Positions 54,423 through 63,001 of a stretch of DNA of 64,000 bases are shown piece by piece. Under the pieces are notes generated by a model. That model was not told where the DNA came from. It saw nothing but the letters and a program-made list of their open reading frames with translations, and made no database searches. Within the stretch, counting starts at the first letter, position 1, and every line of letters begins with the position of its first letter. The DNA comes from WM-3-3 sp041660045 (GTDB lineage: Bacteria; Pseudomonadota; Gammaproteobacteria; Methylococcales; Methylomonadaceae), in NCBI GenBank assembly GCA_041660045.1, contig JBAZXA010000006.1, positions 203,351-267,350 of the forward strand. Direction: 5' to 3'. The position numbers were made by a program, and so were the translations under genes.

Positions 54423-54587
54423 TTAATTTAACTGCTCAGAATGTAGTTTGCGGTTTAAACGGATATTGCTAGAAATAGCCGCTGAAGCGAATAACACGGT
54501 AGAGACCACATATTCACCTGAAATAAAGCCAAAAATACCGATAATGAATATCAGGCCGATTAAAACGTCTTTTTGTAAATCACTCAT
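54423..54587 (-). CDS. Small membrane protein, unknown function
   Basis: The 54-residue reading from ATG 54587 (MSDLQKDV) has GAGGA upstream and is preferred to a longer frame starting at 54632. It has one or two hydrophobic helices (VLIGLIFIIGIFGFISG; VVSTVLFASAAI) and a polar basic end. No family is recognised. It stands between a hairpin and the histidine-rich protein gene, which has its own terminator, so it is probably transcribed alone. Confidence 0.5.
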   Translation of the reverse strand: MSDLQKDVLIGLIFIIGIFGFISGEYVVSTVLFASAAISSNIRLNRKLHSEQLN

Positions 54588-54789
54588 TGTGTAATCCTCA
54601 GAAAATAAATAAAAGGTTTTGCGTAAACGCACTTTAAATATAGCCTCGATTTTTTAATTAACAATAGAATAAAAAATTCACATATTGTTTTATATTTTGA
54701 AACAATATTGACTTGGGCTCAATTAAACAATAGCAAAAAGATCAGGAATTGGTGAGCGTTGAATTGGATTTATGGAACGTAGTTATCAA

Positions 54790-54817
54790 TAAAAATGCCA
54801 GCGCGCGATGCGCTGGC
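54790..54817 (-). terminator. Rho-independent terminator after the histidine-rich protein gene
   Basis: On the minus strand an 8-bp stem GCCAGCGC/GCGCTGGC with a 5-base loop is followed by ATTTTTATT. It ends the transcript of the gene at 54848-55261. Confidence 0.82.
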
Positions 54818-54847
54818 TAAAGTGAGGAGGTGAGAGGGTGATAAAGC

Positions 54848-55261
54848 TTAACGGTTACCGATATATGAACCTGCTGCGGCACCTAAACCAGCGGCAATGG
54901 GGTCACCATTACCTATTTCATAGCCTATTGCGCTACCTAAAACGCCACCGACTAAACCCGTGCCCGTGCGTTGGTCATAATAAGAACGTTGCTGTGGGTA
55001 ATAGTTAGGCCGCGGTTGAGAGTAATAAACTGGCGGTGCTTGGTAATAAACCGGAGGCTGCTGATAATAAACCACAGGTGGTTGCTGATAAGCATAATAA
55101 GGATGATGGCCATGGTGGCCATGATGTCCGCCATGTCCATATCCTTCATGCCCATAACCGCCATGATGGCCTTCGTGACCTTCGTGGCCATCGGCTGAGG
55201 CATAAGCTGAATAAGTAATAGCAGCAATTAATGCAAATATTAAGCTAATTGATTTTTTCAT
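54848..55261 (-). CDS. Exported His/Tyr/Pro-rich protein with glycine-zipper domain
   Basis: The 137-residue protein has a signal peptide (to about residue 23). Residues 24-52 are almost entirely Gly, His, Glu and Tyr, a likely metal-binding stretch. Repeats of the type QQPPVYY follow. The C-terminus is a glycine-zipper 2TM domain (TGLVGGVLGSAIGYEIGNGDPIAAGLGAAAGSYIG), which inserts in the outer membrane in related proteins. Nickel, zinc or copper binding is plausible but inferred. No transporter or regulator gene is adjacent. Confidence 0.75.
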   Translation of the reverse strand: MKKSISLIFALIAAITYSAYASADGHEGHEGHHGGYGHEGYGHGGHHGHHGHHPYYAYQQPPVVYYQQPPVYYQAPPVYYSQPRPNYYPQQRSYYDQRTGTGLVGGVLGSAIGYEIGNGDPIAAGLGAAAGSYIGNR

Positions 55262-55587
55262 TTTAGTTCTCCTAATTGGAAAAAGTTAAATCGTTGTTAC
55301 TGTTTTTGTATTTTTAAAGTGTGAAGAGATTCTAGGGCTTGTTGACTTAATGAGGGCTTAACGGAAAATTATTTTTTTGTGTACCGGCAAAAAAATTGCC
55401 AGATACGGAAGAAAAACCCCATTGTAGAAGCTGGTTATAGCCTTTATGATAAATTCGCTGGGCTTTAAGCTGTTGGTATGCCGTGTTACATAATTAGGCA
55501 CGTGATATCTGCAGGCATGGCAAAAGTTTGTTAACAATGCCGTTTATCAATAAGAACGGGTAATTTTAATGTTGATACGAGTCTACT
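55262..55587. other. Divergent intergenic region upstream of fumarase
   Basis: This 326-base AT-rich region separates the histidine-rich protein gene and the class I fumarase gene, so it should hold both promoters. No coding frame, RNA gene or marked repeat is seen. A good ribosome-binding site for the fumarase start is not obvious. Confidence 0.4.
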
Positions 55588-57111
55588 ATGAGCCTAATTC
55601 GTCAAGATGATTTTATTCAAAGTATTGCTGATGCCTTGCAATACATCTCTTACTACCATCCCCTCGATTTCATCCATTCTTTAAACGCTGCATATCAACA
55701 AGAGCAAAGTCCTGCAGCCAAAGACGCAATAGCGCAAATTCTGATTAATTCTAGGTTATGCGCCGAAGGGCATAGGCCAATTTGCCAGGATACCGGCATA
55801 GTAACTGCGTTTTTAAAAATAGGCATGGATGTCCAGTGGCAGGCTGATTTAAGCGTCACCGAAATGGTAAACGCAGGGGTGCGCAAGGCTTATGGCGATC
55901 CGGAGAATATTTTACGCGCCTCTATATTGGCGGACCCCGCGGGTAAACGGGTAAACACCAAGGATAACACACCTGCAGTTGTCCATATGGAGCTAGTGCC
56001 TGGTGATACTGTTGATATAGAAATAGCCGCAAAAGGTGGTGGGTCAGAAGCAAAAGCCAAGTTTATTATGCTAAATCCATCTGACAGTATTGTTGACTGG
56101 GTCTTAAAAACCGTACCGACTATGGGCGCCGGTTGGTGTCCGCCAGGAATTTTAGGCATAGGTATCGGTGGCACAGCAGAAAAGGCCATGTTATTGGCTA
56201 AGCAAGCCTGTATGGGTTCAATTGATATTCAAGAGCTAATCGCCAGGGGGCCAAACAGCACAGCTGAACAACTGCGTTTGGAGTTGTATGAGAAAGTGAA
56301 TGCCCTAGGCATAGGGGCACAAGGTTTGGGCGGCCTAACTACCGTCTTAGATGTTAAAGTTTTAGACTATCCCACACATGCAGCGAATAAACCTGTCGCG
56401 ATTATTCCTAATTGTGCGGCAACACGGCATTTGCATTTTGTCTTAGATGGCTCTGGGGCGGCTGTGTTTACGCCTCCAAAGCTTGAAGAATGGCCAGAAA
56501 TCACCTGGGATGCAGGTAAATCAGCCCGTCGCGTTAATCTTGATACGCTTACCCGCGAAGAAATGTCGAGTTGGCAGCTGGGAGAAACCCTATTGCTTAG
56601 TGGCACATTGCTAACAGGTAGGGATGCCGCCCACAAACGCATAGCAGAACTGTTTGAGCAAGGCGCAGAATTACCGGCAAATTTAGACTTTACTAATAAA
56701 TTTATTTATTACGTGGGGCCAGTAGATCCGGTTAGGGATGAAGTTGTAGGGCCGGCAGGGCCGACGACAGCAACTAGGATGGACAAATTTACTGAACTGA
56801 TGCTGGCGAAAACGGGATTACTTGGCATGATAGGGAAAGCTGAGCGGGGGGCAGAAGCGATAGCGGCGATAAAAAAACATCAGGCCGTGTATTTAACTGC
56901 CGTTGGTGGCGCTGCTTATTTGGTCTCTAAAGCTATCCGTAAGGCTCGAGTACTCGCTTTTGCTGAGTTAGGTATGGAGGCGGTGCATGAATTTATAGTA
57001 GAGGATATGCCGGTTACGGTAGCGGTAGACATGCAAGGCCAATCTATCCACCAGACTGCGCCAAAATTATGGCAAGCCAAAATAGGTAAAATTCCGGTAA
57101 TCCAAGAATAA
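55588..57111 (+). CDS. fumA: Class I (iron-sulfur) fumarate hydratase
   Basis: Class I fumarase reversibly hydrates fumarate to malate using an oxygen-sensitive [4Fe-4S] cluster. The 507-residue protein combines the usual alpha part (EGHRPICQDTGIVTAFLKIG with a cluster cysteine; PTMGAGWCPPGILGIGIGGTAEKA; NALGIGAQGLGGLTTVLDVK) and beta part (GTLLTGRDAAHKRI; YVGPVDPVRDEVVGPAGPTTATRMDKF) in one chain. The name fumA is used for the class; fumB-type homologues are not distinguished. Malate made here could feed malate-CoA ligase. Confidence 0.94.
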   Translation: MSLIRQDDFIQSIADALQYISYYHPLDFIHSLNAAYQQEQSPAAKDAIAQILINSRLCAEGHRPICQDTGIVTAFLKIGMDVQWQADLSVTEMVNAGVRKAYGDPENILRASILADPAGKRVNTKDNTPAVVHMELVPGDTVDIEIAAKGGGSEAKAKFIMLNPSDSIVDWVLKTVPTMGAGWCPPGILGIGIGGTAEKAMLLAKQACMGSIDIQELIARGPNSTAEQLRLELYEKVNALGIGAQGLGGLTTVLDVKVLDYPTHAANKPVAIIPNCAATRHLHFVLDGSGAAVFTPPKLEEWPEITWDAGKSARRVNLDTLTREEMSSWQLGETLLLSGTLLTGRDAAHKRIAELFEQGAELPANLDFTNKFIYYVGPVDPVRDEVVGPAGPTTATRMDKFTELMLAKTGLLGMIGKAERGAEAIAAIKKHQAVYLTAVGGAAYLVSKAIRKARVLAFAELGMEAVHEFIVEDMPVTVAVDMQGQSIHQTAPKLWQAKIGKIPVIQE

Positions 57112-57176
57112 CTGGTAAGGGTTTGCTGCCGCCGTATGACACAATTTAACTGATACGGCGGTTAACAGGCTTAAAG

Positions 57177-58886
57177 TTAAGTAGTTGGTTGATTATTTTC
57201 TATGAGGATTTTAATCGATTGTCCAGGATGTAGCTTATCTATCGCAGATGAGTTCCATTTGTGCAGATCAGCTAGCGAGACGTTGAATTTTCTGGATATT
57301 TGCATTAGCGAATCACCTGGCTTGACGGTATAGCGGATTAACCGTGTAGCTGTAGCCGCCACAGAGGTGGAAGAGGATTGCGGTGATTCTGTTGATTTAA
57401 TGCTGATTTTTTGCCCAGGCACTAACGCGCTTTTTAAAGGAATTTTGTTCCAATTAGCTATATCCTGGGTACTTACTGAATAGTTTTGCGCTATCTTAAA
57501 GAAAGTATCACCTTTTTTGACAACATAAACTTGCTTACTTTCTGGCTTGCTTTTTATAGCAGCAGATTTAGCTAGCTGCTTTATTTGTAGCGTCCTTTCA
57601 TTGCTAGTCTTAATCGGTGCCGCAGTAGGAAGCTTTATAAATGTGCCTGATTTAACCGTAGCAATTTTTAAATGGTTTAGCTTGCATAAAGAGTCAATAG
57701 AGGTTTGATTGGCTTTTGCAATAGCCGAAAGCGTTTCCCCGCGCTTTACTTTATAAGGCTTAGTGTAAGCAAATAAATTTTGTTCGCTGTGCGTGCTAGT
57801 ATCCTCATGTTTAGCATTTTTAGCGGTTTTTTCTTCCGCATAGCGGCGCTGTGCAACCCGGTCTTCATACGGCAATTCTGCTAAGTTCTTTTTAAAGGCT
57901 TGTACCTGATCTACCGGAATTAATAAGCGATGAGGGCCTTCAGGCGCAGTGCACATCCGGTTAAAGCCAGGATTAAGCTTTAAAAAATCATCCAATGGCG
58001 TGTTGGCCATTAAAGCAGCTTTATCTAAATCCAATTGTGATTTTATATCAATGACTTCAAAGAAAGGCTCATTTGGAATTTGTTGCAAGGTAATATTATA
58101 TTTTTCTGCGTTTGCAAATAATTTGGCAACTGCTAATAAGCGTGGTACATAATTAGTAGTTTCTTCGGGTAAGGACAACGACCAATAATCCGTGGGCAAA
58201 GATAAATCTTGGTTTTTTTCTATCGCTTTTCTAATGTTGCCTTTGCCGTAATTATAGGAGGCCAAGGCTAAAAACCAGTCTCCGTCAAAAGTTTCGTTGA
58301 GCTGTCTTAAAAAAGTGGTGGCAGCTTTGGTAGAGGCATAAATATCGCGGCGGCCGTCATACCAAGAGTTTTGTTCCAAGCCAAATAATCGGCCGGTCGC
58401 GGGAATAAATTGCCATAACCCAGAAGCATCGCTCTTTGAATACGCCTCGGGTCGAAACGCGCTTTCGACGACAGGTAGTAAGGCCAGTTCACCGGGCAGA
58501 TTATTGGCTTCTATCTCATTTAGGATAAGATGTAGATAAGGCTCAGCGCGTTGCTGGATCCTAGCAATATAGTCAGGGTGCTGTAAATACCAGTTAAGTT
58601 CGCGATCTACCCGTTCGTTGTCAACTTCAGGTAAAGCGTATAATGAAAACAATCTTTCCCAAACCGTGTTGATGGGCTGATTTTTTTTATTATCCGATTT
58701 TGTGAACCTTAACTTGCTTTTGTTAAGATTATTACGGTTTTGGTAAAAGTAAGGGCCATCATCTTGTCCCAAAACTGGGGGCTGTTGATGTAAATCCAAA
58801 TTGCTAGTGGGTGTTTGTGAACAACCGGTTACAATCAAAGAGACCCAAAGTAATTTAGCTGACCTGTTAAAATTAACGCGCATCAT
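57177..58886 (-). CDS. mltD: Membrane-bound lytic murein transglycosylase D
   Basis: MltD cleaves peptidoglycan glycan strands, leaving 1,6-anhydro-muramic ends. The 569-residue protein is a predicted lipoprotein (lipobox VTGC, Cys22). Its SLT catalytic domain contains the Glu in PVVESAFRPEAYSKSDASGLWQF-type sequence (split here as PVVESAFRPEAYS and ASGLWQFIPATG) and ALASYNYGKGNIRKAI. Three LysM domains follow in the C-terminal half, starting near residues 373, 455 and 518 (YKVKRGETLSAIAKAN; YVVKKGDTFFKIAQNY; YTVKPGDSLMQISRKF). It is divergent from the yafS-like/rnhA pair, as in enterobacteria. Confidence 0.93.
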   Translation of the reverse strand: MMRVNFNRSAKLLWVSLIVTGCSQTPTSNLDLHQQPPVLGQDDGPYFYQNRNNLNKSKLRFTKSDNKKNQPINTVWERLFSLYALPEVDNERVDRELNWYLQHPDYIARIQQRAEPYLHLILNEIEANNLPGELALLPVVESAFRPEAYSKSDASGLWQFIPATGRLFGLEQNSWYDGRRDIYASTKAATTFLRQLNETFDGDWFLALASYNYGKGNIRKAIEKNQDLSLPTDYWSLSLPEETTNYVPRLLAVAKLFANAEKYNITLQQIPNEPFFEVIDIKSQLDLDKAALMANTPLDDFLKLNPGFNRMCTAPEGPHRLLIPVDQVQAFKKNLAELPYEDRVAQRRYAEEKTAKNAKHEDTSTHSEQNLFAYTKPYKVKRGETLSAIAKANQTSIDSLCKLNHLKIATVKSGTFIKLPTAAPIKTSNERTLQIKQLAKSAAIKSKPESKQVYVVKKGDTFFKIAQNYSVSTQDIANWNKIPLKSALVPGQKISIKSTESPQSSSTSVAATATRLIRYTVKPGDSLMQISRKFNVSLADLHKWNSSAIDKLHPGQSIKILIENNQPTT

Positions 58887-58980
58887 CTAATCCTGAATAT
58901 AAAGTTTATTATCAACATTGATTTATTATAGCCTGTTTTTATTTAAAATCATTAAAACCAAGTAAGATTGAACTTAATTA

Positions 58981-59691
58981 ATGAAACGTAATTTTTTATT
59001 TGATTGGTATGAATCTCCACGTGGAAAACTTTTAAAAGAGTTGGAGATAGACTATTTGAGGCGCTCAATTACCGTCAGTTGTCAGCAAACAATTTTGCAA
59101 ATTGGGGGCTTAGATTGGGAAGACCGCTTTGTCGATTGTTCATTCTACAAAAACTATACCATTTTAGATGCCAAATGCCTGGGTTTTCATGATGCCAGAA
59201 AAATTCAAGCAAAATCGCATAGCTTACCTGTGCAATCAGGTAGCATTGATATGATAATCTTGCCGCACCTATTGGAATTTGATGCCCATCGCTTCCAAAC
59301 CATAAGGGAAGTGGAGCGGATATTAAAACCGGAAGGGATCTTAGTGATTTTAAACTTTAATCCGTGGAGTATTTCAGTACGTTACCAGTATTTATGGAAC
59401 AAAGCATTAGCTGATTCATGGCGCGGGCATTTTATTTCAAAATCCCGGATTATTGATTGGCTTAAATTGCTTAATTTTGAAGTGACGGTTTCTTCTGAAT
59501 TTAAGTTTAATTCGGTGAAATCCAGTTACGGAAAGTTTGCCATGCGTAGGCATGCATTTTCCACCGCAGCTTATGGCGTTAAGGCCATAAAACGCCGATA
59601 TAATCCTATTCCGCTAACGCCGGTGGAGGTAACCGCCCCTAAACTAGTATTGGCAAGTTCCGTAAATGTTGCTGGGTATAACAATGGCTGA
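58981..59691 (+). CDS. SAM-dependent methyltransferase, YafS-like
   Basis: The 236-residue protein has a class I methyltransferase pattern. A degenerate glycine loop (ILQIGGLDW) lies near residue 40. The post-I acidic region follows, then SIDMIILPHLLEFDAHRFQTIREVERILKPEGILVILNFNPWS, which matches motifs II-III of methyltransferase type 11. Position next to rnhA and opposite mltD is the same as E. coli yafS. The substrate is unknown. Its stop overlaps the rnhA start by 8 bases. Confidence 0.82.
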   Translation: MKRNFLFDWYESPRGKLLKELEIDYLRRSITVSCQQTILQIGGLDWEDRFVDCSFYKNYTILDAKCLGFHDARKIQAKSHSLPVQSGSIDMIILPHLLEFDAHRFQTIREVERILKPEGILVILNFNPWSISVRYQYLWNKALADSWRGHFISKSRIIDWLKLLNFEVTVSSEFKFNSVKSSYGKFAMRRHAFSTAAYGVKAIKRRYNPIPLTPVEVTAPKLVLASSVNVAGYNNG

Positions 59692-60118
59692 GCAGGTAAT
59701 TATTTATACTGATGGCGCTTGCCGTGGCAACCCTGGGCCAGGTGGTTGGGGAGTGATTTTAAATTATAAGGGCAAGGTTAAGGAATTGTATGGCGGCGAT
59801 GCTAGTACTACCAACAACCGTATGGAACTGATGGCGGTAATTCAAGCGCTGCAAACGTTAAATAAGCCCTGCGCAGTTTGCCTTTATGTCGATTCAAGTT
59901 ATGTCATTAAAGGTATAACGGAATGGATAGAAAAATGGAAGCGTGCCGGTTGGCTAACGTCTAACCGCCAACCCGTAAAAAACGTAGAACTTTGGCGTCA
60001 ACTAGAGGCGGCTAAAGCACCCCATGAAATAGAATGGAAATGGGTAAAAGGCCATTCTGGCGATGCCGGCAATGAACGTGCTGATGCCTTAGCCAATTTA
60101 GGCATAGATAGCTTATAG
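59684..60118 (+). CDS. rnhA: Ribonuclease HI
   Basis: RNase HI degrades the RNA strand of RNA-DNA hybrids. Start at ATG 59684 gives 144 residues. All catalytic acids are in place: Asp in IYTDGACRGNPGPGGWG, Glu in NNRMELMAV, Asp in LYVDSSYVIKG and the final Asp in NERADALA; KGHSGDAGNE carries the active-site His. It is coupled to the upstream methyltransferase gene by overlap. dnaQ, which often follows rnhA, is not here. Confidence 0.96.
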   Translation: MAEQVIIYTDGACRGNPGPGGWGVILNYKGKVKELYGGDASTTNNRMELMAVIQALQTLNKPCAVCLYVDSSYVIKGITEWIEKWKRAGWLTSNRQPVKNVELWRQLEAAKAPHEIEWKWVKGHSGDAGNERADALANLGIDSL

Positions 60119-60146
60119 AAATAGCTTATAGAATAAGCCGTTATAG

Positions 60147-60575
60147 TTAGTGCCTAAACTGATTGTATCGGGGTACGCCTTGATAAGGGTAAATGATAGT
60201 AGGTTGCTGGATTATGGGCCTATTAAAATTATTCTGCGGATTATAATTAGGAAAATTAAAGGTATCGCTAGAGCCTCTGTAATAGCGATGGGCATCCCGG
60301 CCTAAATCATTAAGGTTATTTTGTGGGTTTGCCCGGTTATAGTCGTCATAATCATTGCCTTGACCATAAGGATTACCGTTGTAACCGTTTTGGTAAGCAT
60401 TATCATAGGGCTGGTTTTGATTGTCATAATACTGGCCGCCATTATTGGGTACAGCATTATAATAAGGATTTATAGGTGGCGCTTGATAGGGGTAGTCATT
60501 GGCCGTTTCAGCAAATAAGGGGCTGCAAAAGCATGCTCCGGCGAAAATGCCCAACAAAATTAGTTTTTTGTTCAT
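60147..60575 (-). CDS. Exported Asn/Tyr/Pro-rich protein of unknown function
   Basis: Read from ATG 60575 (MNKKLILLGIFAGACFCSPLFAE), the protein has 142 residues with a clear signal peptide ending around residue 22. The mature part is low-complexity, rich in Asn, Tyr, Pro and Gln, with many NPY, QNN and YN units and no conserved domain. A longer frame starting at 60641 has no support. Such proteins are often disordered periplasmic or outer-membrane-associated proteins; no function can be given. Confidence 0.6.
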   Translation of the reverse strand: MNKKLILLGIFAGACFCSPLFAETANDYPYQAPPINPYYNAVPNNGGQYYDNQNQPYDNAYQNGYNGNPYGQGNDYDDYNRANPQNNLNDLGRDAHRYYRGSSDTFNFPNYNPQNNFNRPIIQQPTIIYPYQGVPRYNQFRH

Positions 60576-60752
60576 GGCCAGTCTCCTGTTTAGTTCGGTT
60601 TGATCATGTGAAGAGGTGTAGCGTTTAGTCATGCAACACAAACATCGATGGCTATTATTTAGAATAGTAGAATTCTTGCCCTATTTCCCTAAATTAAGAT
60701 TTTATAGGGTTATAAAAAGTTCAAGCTGCATCATGGCGGTAATCAATTAAAA

Positions 60753-61247
60753 ATGCAAACAATCGGGGATAAGCCGCCGCCGATACCAGCGATTGGTGTG
60801 GGTGGCATTGTTTTTAATAAACAAAATAAAGTATTGATGGTGCAACGTAATCAGGCGCCAGCTAAAGGTTTGTGGTCAATACCCGGTGGTAAACTTGAAA
60901 CAGGGGAGTCTTTAATACAAGCTTGTGCACGGGAGGTTTTAGAAGAAACGGCGGTTTCAATAATACCCACACAAATTCTTGCGGTGGTCGAACGACGTAT
61001 CGAAGGCTTTCATTACGTGATTATTGATTTTTTAGCGCAATTGCAAAATATCGAACTAAGCCAAGCAACCGCACAAAGTGATGTGTTAGCAGCTGATTGG
61101 TTTGCCATGGCTGATCTTAAACAACTAAACCTCGTTATAGGCCTAATGCCGATTTTAGAAAAAGCCTACCAAATTCATTGCGGCGGCAAATTATTGGGTT
61201 TACAAGATAAGCAGCAACTAGGCACTGATTTTGTGGCGGTTGATTAA
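60753..61247 (+). CDS. Nudix hydrolase, ADP-ribose pyrophosphatase-like
   Basis: Nudix enzymes cleave nucleoside diphosphates linked to another moiety. The 164-residue protein has an intact Nudix box, G-x5-E-x7-REVLEE, spanning GGKLETGESLIQACAREVLEETAV near residues 46-68. VGGIVFNKQNKVLMVQRN stands at the usual preceding strand. It resembles short ADP-ribose or NAD-related pyrophosphatases. It is the last gene of the backbone before the accessory segment that begins near 61.4 kb. Confidence 0.85.
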   Translation: MQTIGDKPPPIPAIGVGGIVFNKQNKVLMVQRNQAPAKGLWSIPGGKLETGESLIQACAREVLEETAVSIIPTQILAVVERRIEGFHYVIIDFLAQLQNIELSQATAQSDVLAADWFAMADLKQLNLVIGLMPILEKAYQIHCGGKLLGLQDKQQLGTDFVAVD

Positions 61248-61325
61248 TAATCAAGCGTTGGCCTAAGCGCCTGCTAGTTAAGAGAAAACCAAATACTAAC
61301 CAGCTACAGAATCTAAAAACGGCCG

Positions 61326-61341
61326 CTAAATCTCGATTTAG
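61326..61341. repeat. Short inverted repeat at the accessory-region border
   Basis: CTAAATC/GATTTAG is a 7-bp inverted repeat with a 2-base centre, between the Nudix gene and the kinase-like gene. It may be an operator or chance; a matching copy at the far side of the segment was not found within the window. Confidence 0.25.
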
Positions 61342-61411
61342 AGATGACTATCAAACCCTATAAATACGCATATTATGCCTGCGCCAGTTGAAGCAGGGTG
61401 GTAAGAGGGGG

Positions 61412-62098
61412 TTAAAAAGGTTTGTTGGGAATAACAGCCTGCTGGCGCTTAGCCATATCTGCTTTACGGGCAAGCATTTTTTCGGCTAGCGTGTGGCTAC
61501 CGCCGTTGGCTAAGATGGTTTGGCGTATGTTTTCGTCAGGAATCTGTAAAACCAACATAACGGCTTGTTCAATGTCGTCTGGACGCATATCAGCAAAGAG
61601 TTTAACGGCGTGTGGGTTGCCCGTGTCACTACGCAATACATCGAGTTCATCCACAAGGTTGCCAAAGGCTTTACCTTTGGGATCACCTTGAGCCCGGAAT
61701 GCCAGCGCACCACCCACATCAAGCGTAAGCACAATAGAGTTGACGACGCCCTGGTTGTCACCATTGAAGCCAGCGGCATCCCAGTTGGCCGTCCAGGCAT
61801 GCACACCAAACCAGCGCTGGGCCTGTTTGCGTTCATTTTGGCTAAGATGGGCAATACACTTTTTGTCGAGTTCAACCCACTCAGTCGCGATCTGCTCCGG
61901 CGCGTTAGTGCTCACGTAAGTTAATGTTGGCGCGCCAGCCAGTTGGTAAAGTTTGGCCGCAATAAACTCATTGCGTGCATGGGCTGGCGACTCTAGCGTC
62001 TTCACATAATAGCGTTGTCCGTTAGCGTCCTGAAAAATGCCCGCTGGATTGCTGCCTAATTGCCCAGCTAAACGCAGCATAGTGCTTGTATCAATCAA
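61412..62098 (-). CDS. Protein of unknown function with kinase-like fold signatures
   Basis: The 228-residue protein has an order of motifs resembling compact atypical kinases (HipA/PI-kinase-like). These are a Gly-rich start and beta-strand lysine (YYVK, Lys33), a helix Glu (Glu44 in ARNEF), a hinge-like ATEWVE, a catalytic-loop-like NWD (Asn105-Trp-Asp107) with N115, and LDVGGA at Asp127 in the position of the metal-binding DFG. The segment from WFGVHAWTANWDAAG to FRAQGDPKGKAFG recalls domains found in phage proteins and toxins. Its GC content is clearly higher than the backbone. The gene lies 27 bases downstream of a phosphatase gene on the same strand. Kinase activity is inferred, not shown. 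Confidence 0.55.
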   Translation of the reverse strand: MIDTSTMLRLAGQLGSNPAGIFQDANGQRYYVKTLESPAHARNEFIAAKLYQLAGAPTLTYVSTNAPEQIATEWVELDKKCIAHLSQNERKQAQRWFGVHAWTANWDAAGFNGDNQGVVNSIVLTLDVGGALAFRAQGDPKGKAFGNLVDELDVLRSDTGNPHAVKLFADMRPDDIEQAVMLVLQIPDENIRQTILANGGSHTLAEKMLARKADMAKRQQAVIPNKPF

Positions 62099-62125
62099 TG
62101 GAATCTCTGTGCCTGTGCTATTAAT

Positions 62126-62680
62126 TCAGGACATAGGCTTGGTTTTACGCACTAAGGCCAGCTGCGTAGGTGTTTCGATAGCACCTTGGCGCACATAGCG
62201 AACCGCCTGGATCGCAGCTTCCGGTTCCATGCCCAATTCCACCAGTAGCCGCGCTGCTATCATACCCGCCCGGCCCAAGCCGCCCTTGCAATGTACGAGC
62301 ATATCATCGCCGTTGCGCAACATTTGACGTATTTCATAGCCCTGCGTGGCCCATTGCTGTTCAAACGCTATGGAAGGAACAGAATAGTCGGCAATAGGTA
62401 AATGCCGCCACGCTATGCCGCGCTTTTCAATTTCATGCCCTAGGTGCGGTACTTTAAGCGCCGTAAGTTCAGCAGGTTCCACCAGAGTAAGTACCAGCTT
62501 TGCCCCCCAAGCAGCGATAGCGTCCAAATCGATTTCAAGGTCGCGCTCCCAAGCGCCAGTAAGGGCGAAATGGTCATGTTTACCAGGGCAAAAAGTGATC
62601 CCTATCCGCCCGTGCAAAGGGCTAGCACGGACTTCTGCGATATGCAGAGGATGTGTGTGGCTAGTACGCGCAGCTACCAT
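62126..62680 (-). CDS. Dual-specificity/tyrosine phosphatase-like protein (CDKN3-like)
   Basis: The 184-residue protein has the cysteine-phosphatase signature HCxxGxxR as HCKGGLGRAG, with nucleophile Cys131 and Arg137. An upstream DLDAIAAWGAKLVLTLVE segment and the general-acid region with Asp in IADYSVPS fit the CDKN3/DSP group. Related domains occur next to or fused with ADP-ribosylglycohydrolases. The gene is GC-rich compared with the backbone and is upstream of the kinase-like gene in the same orientation. A kinase-phosphatase module acquired by transfer is the simplest reading. Confidence 0.75.
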   Translation of the reverse strand: MVAARTSHTHPLHIAEVRASPLHGRIGITFCPGKHDHFALTGAWERDLEIDLDAIAAWGAKLVLTLVEPAELTALKVPHLGHEIEKRGIAWRHLPIADYSVPSIAFEQQWATQGYEIRQMLRNGDDMLVHCKGGLGRAGMIAARLLVELGMEPEAAIQAVRYVRQGAIETPTQLALVRKTKPMS

Positions 62681-63001
62681 ATTGCGATTTTAACGAAATA
62701 ATAAAGACGGGTGGTGAGTTTAGCATGAACATCAGGAGGGTAAGTTAGTTGATCAGAAATCCACTCAAAACACGCATAGTTAGCGAAGCACAAGCACATC
62801 AACGTAGGCTGAAGTGCTAAATCGGTGATAGTTTGGTATGAAAGCGCTAAGCCAATATGTAGATCATGCTGAAAATGTATGTTATCTTTTCTCCGAGAAT
62901 TATTTTTTTGACCATTTATTTAGAGTTGTAACGAATTCAGCTTTTAAGTAATTATACCAATCAAAATAAAAACTGTTTAGGCACCTCAGAGCACTTAATA
63001 G
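62681..63001. other. AT-rich intergenic stretch inside the accessory segment
   Basis: The 321 bases between the phosphatase gene and the split plus-strand gene carry no convincing coding frame. Composition falls back to AT-rich, in contrast to the GC-rich gene pair on the left. No tRNA, att-like repeat or insertion-sequence end is recognised. Confidence 0.4.

Noticed and set aside
54952..55227. 91-codon minus-strand frame rich in Met and Ile inside the histidine-rich protein gene
   Set aside because: It is the shifted reading of the repetitive His/Gly/Tyr codons; the main frame has the signal peptide and glycine zipper.
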